From assembly GCA_021734025.1 (NCBI GenBank), contig JAIPJS010000026.1, forward strand, positions 1 to 43,959: a stretch of 43,959 nucleotides of DNA, read 5' to 3'. The translations under genes and the position numbers were made by a program. Source of the DNA: Candidatus Neomarinimicrobiota bacterium (lineage in GTDB: Bacteria; Fidelibacterota; JAANXI01). The first letter of the stretch is position 1, and each line of letters begins with the position of its first letter. The notes under the pieces were generated by a model. It saw only the letters and a program-made list of their open reading frames with translations. It was not told the origin of the DNA and did not search any database. Shown in pieces: positions 43,091-43,959 of this stretch.

Positions 43091-43897
43091 ATGAAAATTC
43101 TAAAAACAATATCGATCATGGTATTAAGTGCGGTCTTTTTAATTTCATGTAGCGATTCGCCAACGGATAGCAATAAGGGAACGACCGGTCAGATGCGGGT
43201 ACAAGCCTATGACGCCCCGTTGGATATGGATGCTGAAGGTATCTATTTAGACATTGAATCAGTTGCAGTCCATAAGGCGGACGGAGACTCAGCTGAGGGG
43301 TGGATCACCGTGGCGCATCCCGATACTACGATCAACTTTCTTGACCTGGTCAACGGCGTCAGAGCTACGCTGGTCGATACGGCGCTGGAAACCGGTCACT
43401 ATACCCAGATGCGGTTAATGTTATCCGGCGATAATACCATTGAAATCGGTAACGAGATGCATGCACTCACTATTCCGAGCAGTATGCAAACCGGCGTAAA
43501 GCTGAATTTAGATTTCACCATCGAGGCGAATGAGGTTGTGGAAATCTATCTTGACTTCAACGCCGCGAAATCGGTCCATATGGCCCCGGGTGTAGGTTAC
43601 ATGCTCCGACCGACGTTCAAGGCGTTTAAGCGGGATGTCTCGGGGACAATTTCCGGTGCAGTGGTTGATTCGGCAGACGCCGCAATCCAAAATGCGTCAG
43701 TCTATGCAGTCGAAGGTGAAGATACCACCGCTACCGTCACCGATTCAACCGGCGCCTATATGTTGACACTACCGGAAGGGACGTATGATTTATCCGCTGA
43801 GGCTGAAGGATACTCCGGTTCCGATACAACTTACACAGGTGTGGAACTTGAGGCCGAAGAAGACTTAAGCGGGTACGATTTTCAGTTGATGGAATAG
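43091..43897 (+). CDS. DUF4382 lipoprotein with C-terminal carboxypeptidase-like regulatory domain
   Basis: A 268-residue lipoprotein with leader ILKTISIMVLSAVFLISC (lipobox LISC, C at about 20). Residues 33-180 match the DUF4382 type: GQMRVQAYDAPLDMDAEGIYLDIESVAVHK, WITVAHPDTTINFLDLVNG, LETGHYTQMRLML and YLDFNAAKSVH, then YMLRPTFKAF. Residues 185-268 form a carboxypeptidase-like regulatory beta sandwich (ISGAVVDSADAAIQNASVYAV, DSTGAYMLTLPEGTYDLSAEAEGY). It is an envelope protein of unknown role that often occurs in this phylum group. GGGAGGAAAC lies directly before the ATG, nearly identical to the site of the gene at 41712. It is the last gene before the damaged right end of the window. Confidence 0.85.
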   Translation: MKILKTISIMVLSAVFLISCSDSPTDSNKGTTGQMRVQAYDAPLDMDAEGIYLDIESVAVHKADGDSAEGWITVAHPDTTINFLDLVNGVRATLVDTALETGHYTQMRLMLSGDNTIEIGNEMHALTIPSSMQTGVKLNLDFTIEANEVVEIYLDFNAAKSVHMAPGVGYMLRPTFKAFKRDVSGTISGAVVDSADAAIQNASVYAVEGEDTTATVTDSTGAYMLTLPEGTYDLSAEAEGYSGSDTTYTGVELEAEEDLSGYDFQLME

Positions 43898-43942
43898 CCG
43901 GTTAAATCAGAGCAAATGAAAAAGCAGGGGCCCGGGGGTGGC

Positions 43943-43959
43943 GGGGGGGGGGGTTTTTT
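43943..43959. other. Poly-G/poly-T contig-end artefact
   Basis: Eleven G in a row then six T, just after other G-runs (43927 onward). This looks like low-quality sequence or dark-cycle base calls at a contig end, not biology. Confidence 0.7.

Noticed and set aside
1-43959. tRNA, rRNA, insertion sequence or prophage
   Set aside because: No cloverleaf, ribosomal, transposase or phage structural signature was recognised on reading; a covariance search was not possible.

Overview
The window (43,959 bases, roughly balanced base composition) looks like chromosomal DNA, probably a metagenomic contig, from a bacterium of the Fibrobacteres-Chlorobi-Bacteroidetes superphylum or a neighbouring phylum (Calditrichota, Ignavibacteriota or Marinimicrobia type). 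The main clue is four large secreted proteins in a row that end in a FlgD-like/type IX-style sorting domain containing a YPNPFNP motif. Supporting clues are many lipoproteins with carboxypeptidase-like regulatory domains, a DUF4382 lipoprotein, and intergenic regions full of short word-like repeats and tiny hairpins. No rRNA, tRNA, CRISPR array, transposase or phage gene was recognised. The right end runs into a poly-G/poly-T stretch that is probably a contig-end artefact.

Layout. 1-1776: the end of an operon with an FtsX/MacB-type ABC permease (5' truncated) and a LolA-like lipoprotein-sorting protein. 1777-3215: a gene-free, repeat-rich region with a chain of small hairpins. 3216-7282: three stand-alone metabolic genes, namely an aldo/keto reductase (-), a Moco-sulfurase/cysteine-desulfurase-like PLP enzyme (+), and a dihydrolipoamide-dehydrogenase-like flavoprotein (-) that lacks the redox cysteines and the catalytic histidine. 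7881-26579: four secreted multidomain proteins on the + strand, forming two probable transcription units, each followed by a hairpin. They share modules with one another and the same sorting domain; one is a giant M6-family metallopeptidase.

26820-29680: an aspartate aminotransferase and an ATP-dependent PEP carboxykinase that overlap by ATGA (- strand). Together they can turn aspartate into oxaloacetate and then phosphoenolpyruvate. 30184-31545: a single-domain PAS protein and a membrane-anchored TPR protein (-). 31946-37825: a signalling operon (-) made of a lipoprotein with an N-terminal propeller-like part fused to a family-5 solute-binding domain, a membrane histidine kinase, and an NtrC-type sigma-54 activator. 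There is no transporter permease, so the binding protein is probably a sensor rather than an importer.

38094-43897: divergent from that operon, an accessory row of exported proteins (two paralogous lipoproteins, a small secreted protein, a SlyD-like FKBP isomerase with a membrane-anchor signal, and a DUF4382 lipoprotein) interleaved with three small cytoplasmic proteins (one PAS protein and two of unknown family). The divergent arrangement, plus a perfect dyad between the two blocks, suggests that the two-component system may control part of this row. That is inference: no sigma-54 promoter was recognised.
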